8,720 bases of DNA from CAZZCN01 sp964652975 (GTDB taxonomy: Bacteria; Bacillota; Clostridia; Saccharofermentanales; UBA5734). The DNA lies in the NCBI GenBank assembly GCA_964652975.1, contig CAZZCN010000101.1, positions 1-8,720 of the forward strand, given 5' to 3'. Below are positions 1-7,776 of this stretch, piece by piece. The first letter of the stretch is position 1; each line of letters begins with the position of its first letter. Made by a program: the position numbers and the translations under genes. The notes under the pieces were generated by a model. It searched no databases, was not told where the DNA came from, and saw nothing but the letters and a program-made list of their open reading frames with translations.

Positions 1-268
1 ATAGATTCGATTTTATAATTCACTATGTGATTTTGAACACATTAAAACCAGATTGAAATCCGCTTATACACTCTGGAATTTGTTTCATTACAATATTAGC
101 TCGTTTTTAGACATTAAATGCTTGATAACTTATTGCAATCGAAGCTTTATTGTGTTAAACTTTCAAATTATACTGCTTTTCTCGAAATATGACTTAAATT
201 GGGTGAGTTTTGGTTAATAGGTTCGACGAAAACAGTCAAAAATAACTTAAGGATCGGATGTAAAAATA
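1..268. other. AT-rich leader region without a recognisable gene
   Basis: I see no credible coding region here on either strand, so this is probably the intergenic or regulatory region ahead of the response regulator. A possible -10 (TATACT, 169-174) has only a poor -35 (TTTATT, 146-151) at 17 bases, so I do not call a promoter. A weak ribosome binding site (GGATG, 256-260) lies eight bases before the start codon at 269. The end of any upstream gene must lie to the left of the window. Confidence 0.5.
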
Positions 269-1015
269 ATGATTAAGGTGCTAATAGTAGATGATCAACA
301 ACTATTGATCTATTTAATGGAGAACCTACTAAATAAAAACTCAGAAATTCAAGTAATAGGAAGTGCAAGTGACGGTAATCAGGCAATAGAACTGGCCCAA
401 AAGTATAAACCAGATTTAATTCTCATGGATATTATGATGCCAAATTGCGATGGAATAGAAGCAACTAAAAAGATCAAGGAAATTGACGACAAAGTTAAAA
501 TTCTTGTCCTTACATCATCCGACAACCCTGAAGATTTTCATAACGCGCTTGAAAGCGGTGCAGACGGATATGTCCTTAAAAATATAAGCGGTGATGATCT
601 CATATTGGCTATAAGAAGCGTCCATACCAATATTGATGTATTTAATAGTGTTGATGTTATGAAGGCTGCCAACAGCGATGGGTCAAATATCCCAAACAGA
701 ACAAGGATTATAGCAGTCAACACTGAAATTGAGGATGAAGACGAGACTGGAACTTATACGAAAACAGACTGTGATTATCAATTGCTCACATCAATTATCA
801 AGAATGTAAACGGTGATGAGACATTGAATTATGGAGTTAAAATCATCAGTAACAACAGCCACGATGACTGTGCAACAATTCATGACCTTAGCTCGGACAA
901 AGACGAGGTGGAAGAATTTATTCTGAAACTAAAACAAGAAAAGGTTGCCCCGAACCGTTTGATTTTTTATGCTGTGGATTTTTTATCAGAATATGCAAAT
1001 GAGGAAAATAAATAA
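269..1015 (+). CDS. Response regulator: NarL-like receiver with a DUF6514-like C-terminal domain
   Basis: Predicted cytoplasmic phosphoacceptor protein of 248 residues. The receiver fills about residues 1-125: acidic pocket D8/D9, phosphoacceptor D54 in LILMDIMMP, switch T82 and conserved K104 in the YVLK motif. The helix after it (IRSVHT) is of the NarL/FixJ kind, but no LuxR-type helix-turn-helix follows. A polar, acidic linker (about 126-165) leads to a C-terminal domain (about 168-245) with the pattern YQLL...YGVKII...IHDLSSDKDEVEEF...VAPNRLIFYAVDFL. From memory this resembles DUF6514, a short Clostridia family of unknown function; that match is unconfirmed. The gene stands 121 bases before a hybrid kinase on the same strand, so it is a plausible target of that kinase's HPt domain. 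Start chosen at ATG 269, with GGATG eight bases upstream. The receiver call is firm; the output function is unknown. Confidence 0.9.
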   Translation: MIKVLIVDDQQLLIYLMENLLNKNSEIQVIGSASDGNQAIELAQKYKPDLILMDIMMPNCDGIEATKKIKEIDDKVKILVLTSSDNPEDFHNALESGADGYVLKNISGDDLILAIRSVHTNIDVFNSVDVMKAANSDGSNIPNRTRIIAVNTEIEDEDETGTYTKTDCDYQLLTSIIKNVNGDETLNYGVKIISNNSHDDCATIHDLSSDKDEVEEFILKLKQEKVAPNRLIFYAVDFLSEYANEENK

Positions 1016-1072
1016 GCAAATATATTATCATATTATAATGTTCTAAATTTTTATATGACATTTCATCAAGTA

Positions 1073-1100
1073 TTGAAATATCAGCTGATTTATGCATAAT
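1073..1100 (+). promoter_or_regulatory. Candidate promoter for the hybrid kinase, with a palindrome in its spacer
   Basis: TTGAAA (1073-1078) and CATAAT (1095-1100) are 16 bases apart. The spacer contains the perfect 10-base palindrome ATCAGCTGAT (1080-1089). Transcription would start near 1107, about 30 bases before the preferred start at 1137, and would leave the alternative ATG at 1092 outside the message. The boxes are only partly consensus in AT-rich DNA, so this is tentative. A separate TATAAT at 1034-1039 has no matching -35. Confidence 0.35.
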
Positions 1101-1122
1101 TCAACCTTTAAATACTATAAGT

Positions 1123-1128
1123 GGGGTG
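1123..1128 (+). promoter_or_regulatory. Ribosome binding site choosing the kinase start at 1137
   Basis: GGGGTG lies eight bases before ATG 1137 and matches five of six bases of GAGGTG. The in-frame ATG at 1092 has no comparable site, so 1137 is preferred and the upstream 15 codons are treated as untranslated. Confidence 0.65.
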
Positions 1129-1136
1129 TTATAAAA

Positions 1137-4100
1137 ATGAACGATGCTTTTGAAACAAAAGTCGGCGACGATTCGTTCGCCAAAAACACATATTTCGAAA
1201 CACTGTACGACACAATCCCAAATCCTTTGTTTACAGTTGACACCGAAAACAGAATAGTCAGCTGGAACAAGAGAGCTGAGCATGTAACCGGATATTCATA
1301 TGCGGATGTGCTAGGCAAAGATTGTGGTCTGCTTGAATTCGAAACTTTCTTTGCGAAAGGCAGGAGTGTCTATCCTGAAGACATAATGCCGATAATCGGC
1401 AAGGAATGCACAATAAAAGATAAAAGTGGCAAATTGCTTACGATATCAAAAAACATTGATATCATAAAAGACAATAATTCAAATATAAGCGGCGTAATAG
1501 TGAGCTTTGAAGACGTTACAGAAAGAGCGAAGAATGAAACGCTTTTAACTCTTATGACAAAGACTTCACCACTTGCGTTTTTGGTTGTAGATAACCGTAC
1601 TGATGAAATAATGTATTTTAATCACAAATTCTGCCAGATATGGGGCATTACACACATTGAAGATCAAATGCTACGCGGCGAATTTACCAATAACCAGATA
1701 ATACCATACTGTCTTCCTGTACTTGCAGACATACCTGCATTTGCTGAGTCTTGCAAACCTCTTCAAAGTGAAGAAAATCGTATTATAATTGAGGACTATA
1801 TTGAATTCGTAGGAGATAGGACTATTCGCCGGTATTCTACACAGATGCGTGGAACCAATGATGAATATTTCGGAAGATTTTACATTTTTGAAGACATAAC
1901 AGACAAGAAAATCATTGAAAACAAACTAAGGGAAAGCGAAGAAAACTTCCGCACTTTCTTTAACACTATAGATGACCTGCTTTTAGTAGGGGACACCAAA
2001 GGCTCGATTATTCATATGAATAATGCAGTTTTGAACAAGCTTGAGTATTCCGTGGAAGAATTATGCAACATGCATATACTTGACCTGCATCCGCAAGAGA
2101 TTAGAGCAGAAGCGGAACAGGTGCTTAATGAATTGATGGAAGGTAAGAGAAGTTATTGCCCTCTGCCGTTAAAAAGCAAATCGGGCTCCTATTTACCCGT
2201 TGAAACAAAGATTTGGCCGGGCAAGTGGAACGGAGTTGATTGCATTTACGGGGTGTCAAAAGACCTTTCAAAGCAGCATGCGGCAATGGACAAATTTCAA
2301 AAACTGTTTGACAGCAATCCTTCTTTACTCGCTGTCAGCAGCATGGATGACAGTATAATTGAAGATGTAAACGCGGCTTTTATTGATAAACTGGGATATT
2401 CCAGAGACGAAATTATCGGTAAAACAAGCAAGGAACTCGATTTGTTTATAGATTCGGAAAAGCATATTGAAACATCAATGAGTCTAAAAGAGAATGGCAG
2501 AATAAGAGATGTTGAATTACAGATAAGAAAGAAAAACGGACAAGTTATTGACGGTCTTTTTTCAGGCGAGATTATAGATAATCAGCTCGAAAAGAAATAT
2601 TTAACTGTTATGACCGACATTACAAAACAAAAGATAATCGAAAAAGAACTTATAGTAAAAGACAGAATTCTTTCAGCGGTTGCAAAGTCAATAAGGGAAT
2701 TACTGGACAACAGGGACTACTATTCCGCTATCGCCAATTGTTTTAAGCTTCTTGGAGAAGCAGCTGCAGTTGACAGGGTTTACCTGTTTCAAAATCATTA
2801 CGACGAAAATGGAATTGGATATACAAGCCAGAAGATCGAGTGGAATTCAGGATGTGAAGCACCGCAGATTGACAATCCGGAATTGCAAGACGTGCCGTTC
2901 GACGAACTGCCAGGCTTTATTGAACCTCTTGTGAACGGTGAGGCGTTTTACGGTATTGTCCGTTGCCTCGAAAACGGCTACGCCAGGGAAATTCTTGAAT
3001 CCCAGGGGATTTTATCAATAGTGGTTTTGCCTGTGTTTATAAAAGACCTTTTCTGGGGGTTTGTAGGATTTGACGAATGTAAATATGAGAGAGAGTGGAT
3101 GGAGGTAGAATACTTAACCTTGAGTGCATTTGTAAATGCTTTAGAAAAAGCAATTGAACGTGCACACATTGAGAAGGAACTTGAGATTGCAAGACATGAT
3201 GCGGATATTGCCAACCTAGCCAAGAGCAGGTTCCTCGCGAATATGTCACACGAAATCAGGACACCAATGAATGCAGTCATTGCTTATTCCGAATTGTTAA
3301 GTCATTTTGAACTGAACGAAAAACAGTATGACTATATCGGGAAAATAATGATTTCCTCACAAGTATTGCTGTCAATTATCAATGATATTCTTGATCTCAA
3401 CAAAATGGAAGCCGGCATGATTGAAATGGAGTCTATACCGTTTCGGGTTGATGTAATCCTTGACAATGCCACCAGCCAGGTTAAAATCAAAAGTGACAAC
3501 AAGGGCTTGCAACTGAAAACTAACATTGACAGTGGCGTGACAACCGGGTTGAATGGCGATCCCTTGCGCTTGCAGCAAATATTGACAAACCTTATAGACA
3601 ACGCCGTTAAATTTACAAACGAAGGTTGCGTAGAGATAAATGTTAAATCGATTGCAATTGATTATAAACATACAGAACTGCTTTTTTCAGTCAGTGATAC
3701 CGGCATAGGCATCCGGAGAGAGCGTATTAATTATATTTTCGAACCTTTTAGCCAGACAGATGCCGAGATCAGCAGAAAATATGGTGGTACAGGCCTTGGT
3801 CTTACAATCTGCAAAAATATCGTCAATCTTTTTGGCGGCGAAATCTGGGTTGAAAGTGAACCAGGCAAAGGAACGACGTTTTTCTTCACTGCCAAATTTA
3901 AAATCAACAAAAGTTCAATATCAGTATTATCGAATGATGTCCAAGTAGCCAACAAAATTTCCAACGCTGTTACAGTTGAGCAAATCAGAGGAGCACATGT
4001 ACTTTTAGTCGAGGACAATGAGATCAATCAGGATGTAATGATTGAAATACTGCATACGGCCGAACTCGTCGTAACGGTAGCTAATAATGGCATGGAAGCA

Positions 4101-5057
4101 ATCGATTTTGTTAAAGAAAACAACTATGACATTATTCTTATGGATATCAGAATGCCTGTCATGGATGGATTTGAAGCAACATCGGAAATAAGAAAATTCA
4201 AGCCGTTTGATGAACTGCCCATAATCGCCGTTACCGCCGGAACAATTCTTAGCGAACGTGAAATTGAAATGAGGGATCACTTTAATGGTCATCTAAACAA
4301 ACCGGTCAACATAGCACAATTATTTCAGGTGATAGCACAGAACATCCGAAAGGGTCAAAAAACCGAGTTGAACAAGGAATCAAATATAGAATTCAAAGAA
4401 GCTCTTGTAAAGGACTTAGAAATCGCGAGATACGATGATACAATCCCTTATCTAGATGGAATTGATGTTGATGCTCTGATCAACCGTTTAGGCGGGAACA
4501 AAAAACTTGCTCGAAATTTGCTTGTAAAATTCAGCCATAATCAAAGCGAGTCAGTAAAAGACATATTAAGAGCATTGGAGACATATGACGATGAAACTGC
4601 GGAAAGACTTGCACATTCAATTAAAGGTTTGGCCGGTATCATAGCAGCCAATGACTTGTTTATTATATCAGCAGATATCGAAAAACAAATACACATAGGA
4701 AATTCAGATAAGGCAAAAGAACTGACAGAAATATTAGACAGGGAACTTAGCAGGGTATTAATTTCATTAGAGAATTTGGAACAAAATGTAAACTCTTCTC
4801 AATGTGTAAATCCTGTCTATATAAGTACACCGATGATTAACATTTTATTGAGCAAATTAACGCAATTCCTTCTTGACAATGATTTTCAAGCGATTGAATG
4901 CATTGAAGAGCTGTTAAGACAAACTCAAGGAACATCTGTTGCCGCTATAGTGCTTGAAATGAAATTTTATACTGATCAATATAATTTTGAAGAAGCTGTT
5001 AAATTTTTACCTAAAATAAATAAATTACTTGATGAGGATGGGGATTATGGGGCATGA
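1137..5057 (+). CDS. Hybrid sensor histidine kinase, PAS x4-GAF-HisKA-HATPase-REC-HPt
   Basis: Soluble multistep phosphorelay kinase of 1306 residues with no membrane segment or signal peptide, so it should sense a cytoplasmic signal. Numbering from ATG 1137: four PAS-type domains at about 18-130, 135-257, 268-380 and 387-500; a GAF domain at about 510-675 ending in the typical GFVGFDECKYEREW stretch; a short helical linker; HisKA with H705 in SHEIRTPMN; and HATPase with N box N822, G1 DTGIGI (854-859), F box FEPFSQ and G2 GGTGLGL (883-889). The receiver (952-1070) has E959/D960, phosphoacceptor D1003 in LMDIRMP, T1033 and K1055. The HPt domain (about 1105-1220) carries H1160 in HSIKGLAG. A helical tail of about 85 residues follows. 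All key residues are present, so it should be active. Its stop lies inside the next gene, which suggests translational coupling to the HD-GYP protein, its likely partner. The ligand cannot be told from the sequence. Confidence 0.96.
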   Translation: MNDAFETKVGDDSFAKNTYFETLYDTIPNPLFTVDTENRIVSWNKRAEHVTGYSYADVLGKDCGLLEFETFFAKGRSVYPEDIMPIIGKECTIKDKSGKLLTISKNIDIIKDNNSNISGVIVSFEDVTERAKNETLLTLMTKTSPLAFLVVDNRTDEIMYFNHKFCQIWGITHIEDQMLRGEFTNNQIIPYCLPVLADIPAFAESCKPLQSEENRIIIEDYIEFVGDRTIRRYSTQMRGTNDEYFGRFYIFEDITDKKIIENKLRESEENFRTFFNTIDDLLLVGDTKGSIIHMNNAVLNKLEYSVEELCNMHILDLHPQEIRAEAEQVLNELMEGKRSYCPLPLKSKSGSYLPVETKIWPGKWNGVDCIYGVSKDLSKQHAAMDKFQKLFDSNPSLLAVSSMDDSIIEDVNAAFIDKLGYSRDEIIGKTSKELDLFIDSEKHIETSMSLKENGRIRDVELQIRKKNGQVIDGLFSGEIIDNQLEKKYLTVMTDITKQKIIEKELIVKDRILSAVAKSIRELLDNRDYYSAIANCFKLLGEAAAVDRVYLFQNHYDENGIGYTSQKIEWNSGCEAPQIDNPELQDVPFDELPGFIEPLVNGEAFYGIVRCLENGYAREILESQGILSIVVLPVFIKDLFWGFVGFDECKYEREWMEVEYLTLSAFVNALEKAIERAHIEKELEIARHDADIANLAKSRFLANMSHEIRTPMNAVIAYSELLSHFELNEKQYDYIGKIMISSQVLLSIINDILDLNKMEAGMIEMESIPFRVDVILDNATSQVKIKSDNKGLQLKTNIDSGVTTGLNGDPLRLQQILTNLIDNAVKFTNEGCVEINVKSIAIDYKHTELLFSVSDTGIGIRRERINYIFEPFSQTDAEISRKYGGTGLGLTICKNIVNLFGGEIWVESEPGKGTTFFFTAKFKINKSSISVLSNDVQVANKISNAVTVEQIRGAHVLLVEDNEINQDVMIEILHTAELVVTVANNGMEAIDFVKENNYDIILMDIRMPVMDGFEATSEIRKFKPFDELPIIAVTAGTILSEREIEMRDHFNGHLNKPVNIAQLFQVIAQNIRKGQKTELNKESNIEFKEALVKDLEIARYDDTIPYLDGIDVDALINRLGGNKKLARNLLVKFSHNQSESVKDILRALETYDDETAERLAHSIKGLAGIIAANDLFIISADIEKQIHIGNSDKAKELTEILDRELSRVLISLENLEQNVNSSQCVNPVYISTPMINILLSKLTQFLLDNDFQAIECIEELLRQTQGTSVAAIVLEMKFYTDQYNFEEAVKFLPKINKLLDEDGDYGA
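5034..5038 (+). promoter_or_regulatory. Ribosome binding site choosing the HD-GYP start at 5047
   Basis: GAGGA, inside the end of the kinase gene, is eight bases before ATG 5047. The other possible starts (TTG 5029, ATG 5032, ATG 5038) overlap this site or lack one at suitable spacing. Confidence 0.65.
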
Positions 5058-6126
5058 GGTTAGAGCTGCCAGAATATTGGTAATTGACGATGCACCGGAG
5101 GCTATAGATGTTATTTGTAATTTATTGCCTAAGGAATATACCATACAGGTGGCACTAAGTGGGAAGAAAGCCTTAGAAATTCTTAAAAAATCAGATAATT
5201 TGCCCAATTTAATCCTGCTGGATGTTATGATGCCTGAAATGGATGGTTACGAAGTTTGCAGGCAAATTAATGCAGATAACACGATTAGTGGAATACCTGT
5301 AATTTTCATTAGCGCACAATCTGAACACTTAGACAAAGTAAAGGCATTTAAGGCGGGAGCAGTTGATTATATTGTAAAGCCATTTCAAAGCGAAGAGGTA
5401 ATTGTAAGAGTGGAATCTCACTTAAAACTCTATTTTCTACAAAAAGAGCTTGAGAATAATAATGCCAACCTGAAAGAAATAGTATCCGAAAAAGTAAATG
5501 CAATTACTGAACTTCAAATGGCAACAATTTATGCCCTGGCAAAACTTGCAGAATCCCGTGATGGCGATACAGGAGCACACATAGAGCGAGTCAAAAGCTG
5601 TTGCAGACTGATTTCAAAAAAGCTCTGTCTCCAACCAAAATTCAAGGATTCTATAAGCATGGAATTTATGGATAGCATCGAAAAGTCAAGTCCGCTTCAC
5701 GATATTGGCAAAGCAGGAATCAAAGACTCGATACTTTTAAAAAAGGGGAAGTTGACAAAAGAAGAATTTGAAGAGATAAAGCAACATACCAGTTTAGGCG
5801 CCAATACGTTAAAAGAAGTATATAAAAAATACCCGGGAGACAATTTCCTGAAAAACGGAATAGACATCGCTCTTAATCATCACGAAAAATGGGACGGAAG
5901 CGGCTACCCGAATGGATTAAAGGGTGATGAAATTCCACTTTCAGCACAAATTGTAGCGATTGCCGATGTATACGACGCGCTTCGCGAGAAGAGGCATTAC
6001 AAAGACGAATTTTCCCATGAAATGAGTCACAACATTATATTACAAGGCTTGGGGAATCATTTCGGTCCTCATATTATAGATGCATTTCTGGCATGTGAGC
6101 AGGAACTGGATTTGTTATACACATGA
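5047..6126 (+). CDS. Receiver-HD-GYP protein, predicted cyclic-di-GMP phosphodiesterase (RpfG-like)
   Basis: Predicted cytoplasmic response regulator of 359 residues that would hydrolyse the second messenger c-di-GMP. Numbered from ATG 5047, the receiver (about 9-125) has D14/D15, phosphoacceptor D59 in LILLDVMMP and K111 in the KPF motif. A charged helical linker (about 128-160) joins it to the HD-GYP domain (about 163-355). Metal and signature residues are all visible: H178 in TGAHIERV, H218/D219 in LHDIGK, HH at 278-279 and the GYP triplet at 286-288 within WDGSGYP, followed by IADVYDAL. The domain order and length are those of standard RpfG-type proteins, and nothing suggests inactivity. 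The gene overlaps the end of the hybrid kinase by 11 bases, so the kinase's HPt H1160 is the likely phosphate donor to D59. Enzyme activity is inferred from family knowledge; some HD-GYP proteins act on other cyclic dinucleotides. Confidence 0.95.
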   Translation: MGHEVRAARILVIDDAPEAIDVICNLLPKEYTIQVALSGKKALEILKKSDNLPNLILLDVMMPEMDGYEVCRQINADNTISGIPVIFISAQSEHLDKVKAFKAGAVDYIVKPFQSEEVIVRVESHLKLYFLQKELENNNANLKEIVSEKVNAITELQMATIYALAKLAESRDGDTGAHIERVKSCCRLISKKLCLQPKFKDSISMEFMDSIEKSSPLHDIGKAGIKDSILLKKGKLTKEEFEEIKQHTSLGANTLKEVYKKYPGDNFLKNGIDIALNHHEKWDGSGYPNGLKGDEIPLSAQIVAIADVYDALREKRHYKDEFSHEMSHNIILQGLGNHFGPHIIDAFLACEQELDLLYT

Positions 6127-6256
6127 AATCAATAATCTGCTATATAGCCTATTTGAAAACGCCATAAGGCCCGCTCCTCGATACTTGAGCTTCCTTGTAT
6201 TGCTTGTTTCTTGCCGGAAACTCCTTTTAGGCAATAGGTAACTTAAGGCATTGAGG
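6127..6256. other. Convergent intergenic gap without a clear terminator
   Basis: This separates the ends of the HD-GYP gene (+) and the ATPase gene (-). Both messages should end here, but I find only weak hairpins without a T-run: GCCTAT/ATAAGGC (6147-6152, 6164-6170, one bulge) and TTGCC/GGCAA (6211-6215, 6230-6234). The latter competes with TATTGC/GCAATA (6198-6203, 6231-6236). The stretch 6160-6250 looks richer in G and C than its surroundings. No gene is supported. Confidence 0.5.
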
Positions 6257-7600
6257 TCAAAGTAACATTGCCATGTAAAGTGGCAGATGAATAATATCAT
6301 CTTTAATCATAACATCTTTAGTATAAAGGATATATGAGTTGCCAATTTTGGAAGAAAATTTCTTTTTGAATTTATCTAATGATGAATGTGATCTATAGTT
6401 TCCTGACTTAACTTCTATAGGACATATTTTCTTGGCTTCAGTTATAAGAAAATCAATTTCTATATGGTTTTGTCTGTACTCACTGTCGCTCCTGGAATAG
6501 AAATATAACTTATGTCCATTACAGCGAAGCATTTGAGCTACAACATTTTCCATTATCATACCTTCGTTGATATAAAGTTTATCGAAAAGAATTGCCTTGT
6601 ATAATTCATTTTCTGTGTAAGAATTATCCATAAAAGTATGTGTTACGAGTAATCCTGTATCACCCATATAGCATTTCTGTGTTGTGTAATCTGCACTTAA
6701 TGCCAACCCGACATTTGGATCTGTGGCGTTAAAGCAAGTATTGATAACCATTGCCTCGTTAAGCCAGATAAAAGAGTCTTCGTAATTTCTGAATCGTGCT
6801 TGCTTGTTTATGGAAGAAAGTGCATATTTCTTTTCTTTCTTTGATAGTTGTCCTGGTATTCCGTCAAATATAGCAAAAACTTTTTCTTCGTATCCATCGG
6901 CAAATTTTGATACATCATCTCTGTATAATTGAAGAATTCTTCGTTTGGCTATATCACTGTCATCAAAATTTTTCTCGTTTAGATAAGCTACAAGAGATTG
7001 TGGCATTCCACCTATAAGAATATACTGTCTAAAATCATTCATGATTTTTCGGTGTATTGCTTGTCCTAAAGGCGTTCTTGATTCAAAACACTTTCTTATC
7101 AGCGGAACTGTAGTCTCATCACCCATAGCCCAAAGAAATTCCTCAAAATCCAGTGCAAACATTTCTATATGCTCCTCTTCCGAAGGAATTATTATATCCT
7201 GGACATTCTTTTTTAATCTGATGAGTGAACCTGTTTCAAGAAAGTCATATCGCCCATCAGCAACAAAATATTTAATAAGTTGTCTCGCCCTTGGAAATTG
7301 TTGAACTTCATCAAAAACGATGAGTGACTCGCGTTTGTGCAGTGGAGTAGAGTAATACGCACTGATTTTTGCAAAAAACAAATCAAGATTAGAACTTTCG
7401 TTGATAAATAAGTCAAGAATTTCTTTCGAGACATTACCGAAATCGATAATAATATAGCTTTTATATTCACTATTTGCGAATTGCTCAACAATAAAACTCT
7501 TACCGACTCGTCTAGCTCCATCTATCATAAGAGCTGTTTTACCTTTGCTTTTTTTCTTCCATTCTACTAGACGATCATAAATTTTCCTTTTTAGTTTCAT
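6257..7600 (-). CDS. AAA_14 / DUF4143-family ATPase
   Basis: P-loop ATPase of 447 residues. The family is common and often multicopy in bacteria and archaea, and its physiological role is not established. The N-terminal AAA_14 part has Walker A GARRVGKS (28-35; K34, S35), Walker B LIVFDE (93-98; D97, E98) and a GSLI motif at 124-127. The C-terminal DUF4143 part (about 200-400) includes GDTGLL at 313-318. It ends with EIDF (381-384) and IEVKSG (395-400), an arrangement that recalls PD-(D/E)xK nuclease-like folds, though activity is unproven. The gene looks complete at both ends. The start at 7600 is supported by GGAGG seven bases upstream and by a promoter at 7643-7671; the in-frame ATG at 7654 would lie upstream of the -10 box and is rejected. 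It stands alone, convergent with the signalling genes and divergent from a toxin-antitoxin pair, and has no visible functional partner. Confidence 0.92.
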   Translation of the reverse strand: MKLKRKIYDRLVEWKKKSKGKTALMIDGARRVGKSFIVEQFANSEYKSYIIIDFGNVSKEILDLFINESSNLDLFFAKISAYYSTPLHKRESLIVFDEVQQFPRARQLIKYFVADGRYDFLETGSLIRLKKNVQDIIIPSEEEHIEMFALDFEEFLWAMGDETTVPLIRKCFESRTPLGQAIHRKIMNDFRQYILIGGMPQSLVAYLNEKNFDDSDIAKRRILQLYRDDVSKFADGYEEKVFAIFDGIPGQLSKKEKKYALSSINKQARFRNYEDSFIWLNEAMVINTCFNATDPNVGLALSADYTTQKCYMGDTGLLVTHTFMDNSYTENELYKAILFDKLYINEGMIMENVVAQMLRCNGHKLYFYSRSDSEYRQNHIEIDFLITEAKKICPIEVKSGNYRSHSSLDKFKKKFSSKIGNSYILYTKDVMIKDDIIHLPLYMAMLL

Positions 7601-7607
7601 CAAAAAG

Positions 7608-7612
7608 CCTCC
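7608..7612 (-). promoter_or_regulatory. Ribosome binding site of the ATPase gene
   Basis: GGAGG on the - strand, seven bases before the ATG ending at 7600. It is a perfect core match and decides the start against the in-frame ATG at 7654. Confidence 0.85.
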
Positions 7613-7642
7613 ATCTGACTTGTTTATTATGCCTATGTTGCT

Positions 7643-7671
7643 ATTATAATGCAATAAGCACGAAAAAGCAA
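7643..7671 (-). promoter_or_regulatory. Promoter of the ATPase gene, with its -35 inside a repeat
   Basis: On the - strand, TTGCTT (7666-7671) and a perfect TATAAT (7643-7648) are exactly 17 bases apart. Transcription should begin near 7636, giving a leader of about 36 bases with a strong ribosome binding site. The -35 box is part of the invariant core of the first 33-base repeat, so anything binding the repeats could compete with RNA polymerase. Confidence 0.75.
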
Positions 7672-7776
7672 GTTAGATTGAGTGAAAAATACACGAAAAA
7701 GCAAGTTCGATTAAGCGAAAAAAGCACGAAAAAGCAAGTTTGATTAAGCCCAAAATACACGAAAAAGCAAGTTCGA
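7659..7776. repeat. Four direct repeats with an exact 33-base period
   Basis: The 16-base core CACGAAAAAGCAAGTT occurs without change at 7659-7674, 7692-7707, 7725-7740 and 7758-7773, each exactly 33 bases from the next. The 17-base linkers are related to each other (pattern NGATTRAG followed by an A-rich end), so the whole unit was duplicated. The fourth unit decays after about 7776. Thirty-three bases is close to three helical turns, so all copies face roughly the same side of the DNA. The array lies just upstream of the ATPase gene and its first copy provides that gene's -35 box. An operator or iteron-like array is likely; a simple minisatellite is possible. Confidence 0.9.

Noticed and set aside
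181..240. Possible Spo0A-like boxes (TTCTCGAA, TTCGACG) ahead of the first regulator
   Set aside because: Each has at least one mismatch to the short consensus and nothing else supports Spo0A control; such matches are common by chance.
1092..1136. Kinase start at ATG 1092
   Set aside because: No ribosome binding site, and the 15 extra residues match no domain; ATG 1137 has GGGGTG eight bases upstream.
2978..4292. Several antisense reading frames of 70-100 residues within the kinase gene
   Set aside because: The + strand frame codes for recognisable GAF, kinase and receiver domains throughout, so these are shadows.
6147..6236. Intrinsic terminators for the convergent genes
   Set aside because: The hairpins are short or bulged and none is followed by a T-run on the relevant strand.
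6115..6300. A 61-residue reading frame on the - strand across the convergent gap
   Set aside because: It overlaps the ATPase 3' end in another frame, has no clear ribosome binding site and resembles no family I know.
7601..7654. A longer ATPase starting at the in-frame ATG at 7654
   Set aside because: It has no ribosome binding site and lies upstream of the -10 box and predicted transcription start, whereas ATG 7600 has GGAGG at ideal spacing.
7659..7776. A CRISPR array, suggested by regularly spaced direct repeats
   Set aside because: The 17-base linkers resemble each other, the core is only 16 bases, there are four copies and no cas gene is near. This is a tandem duplication with promoter overlap.
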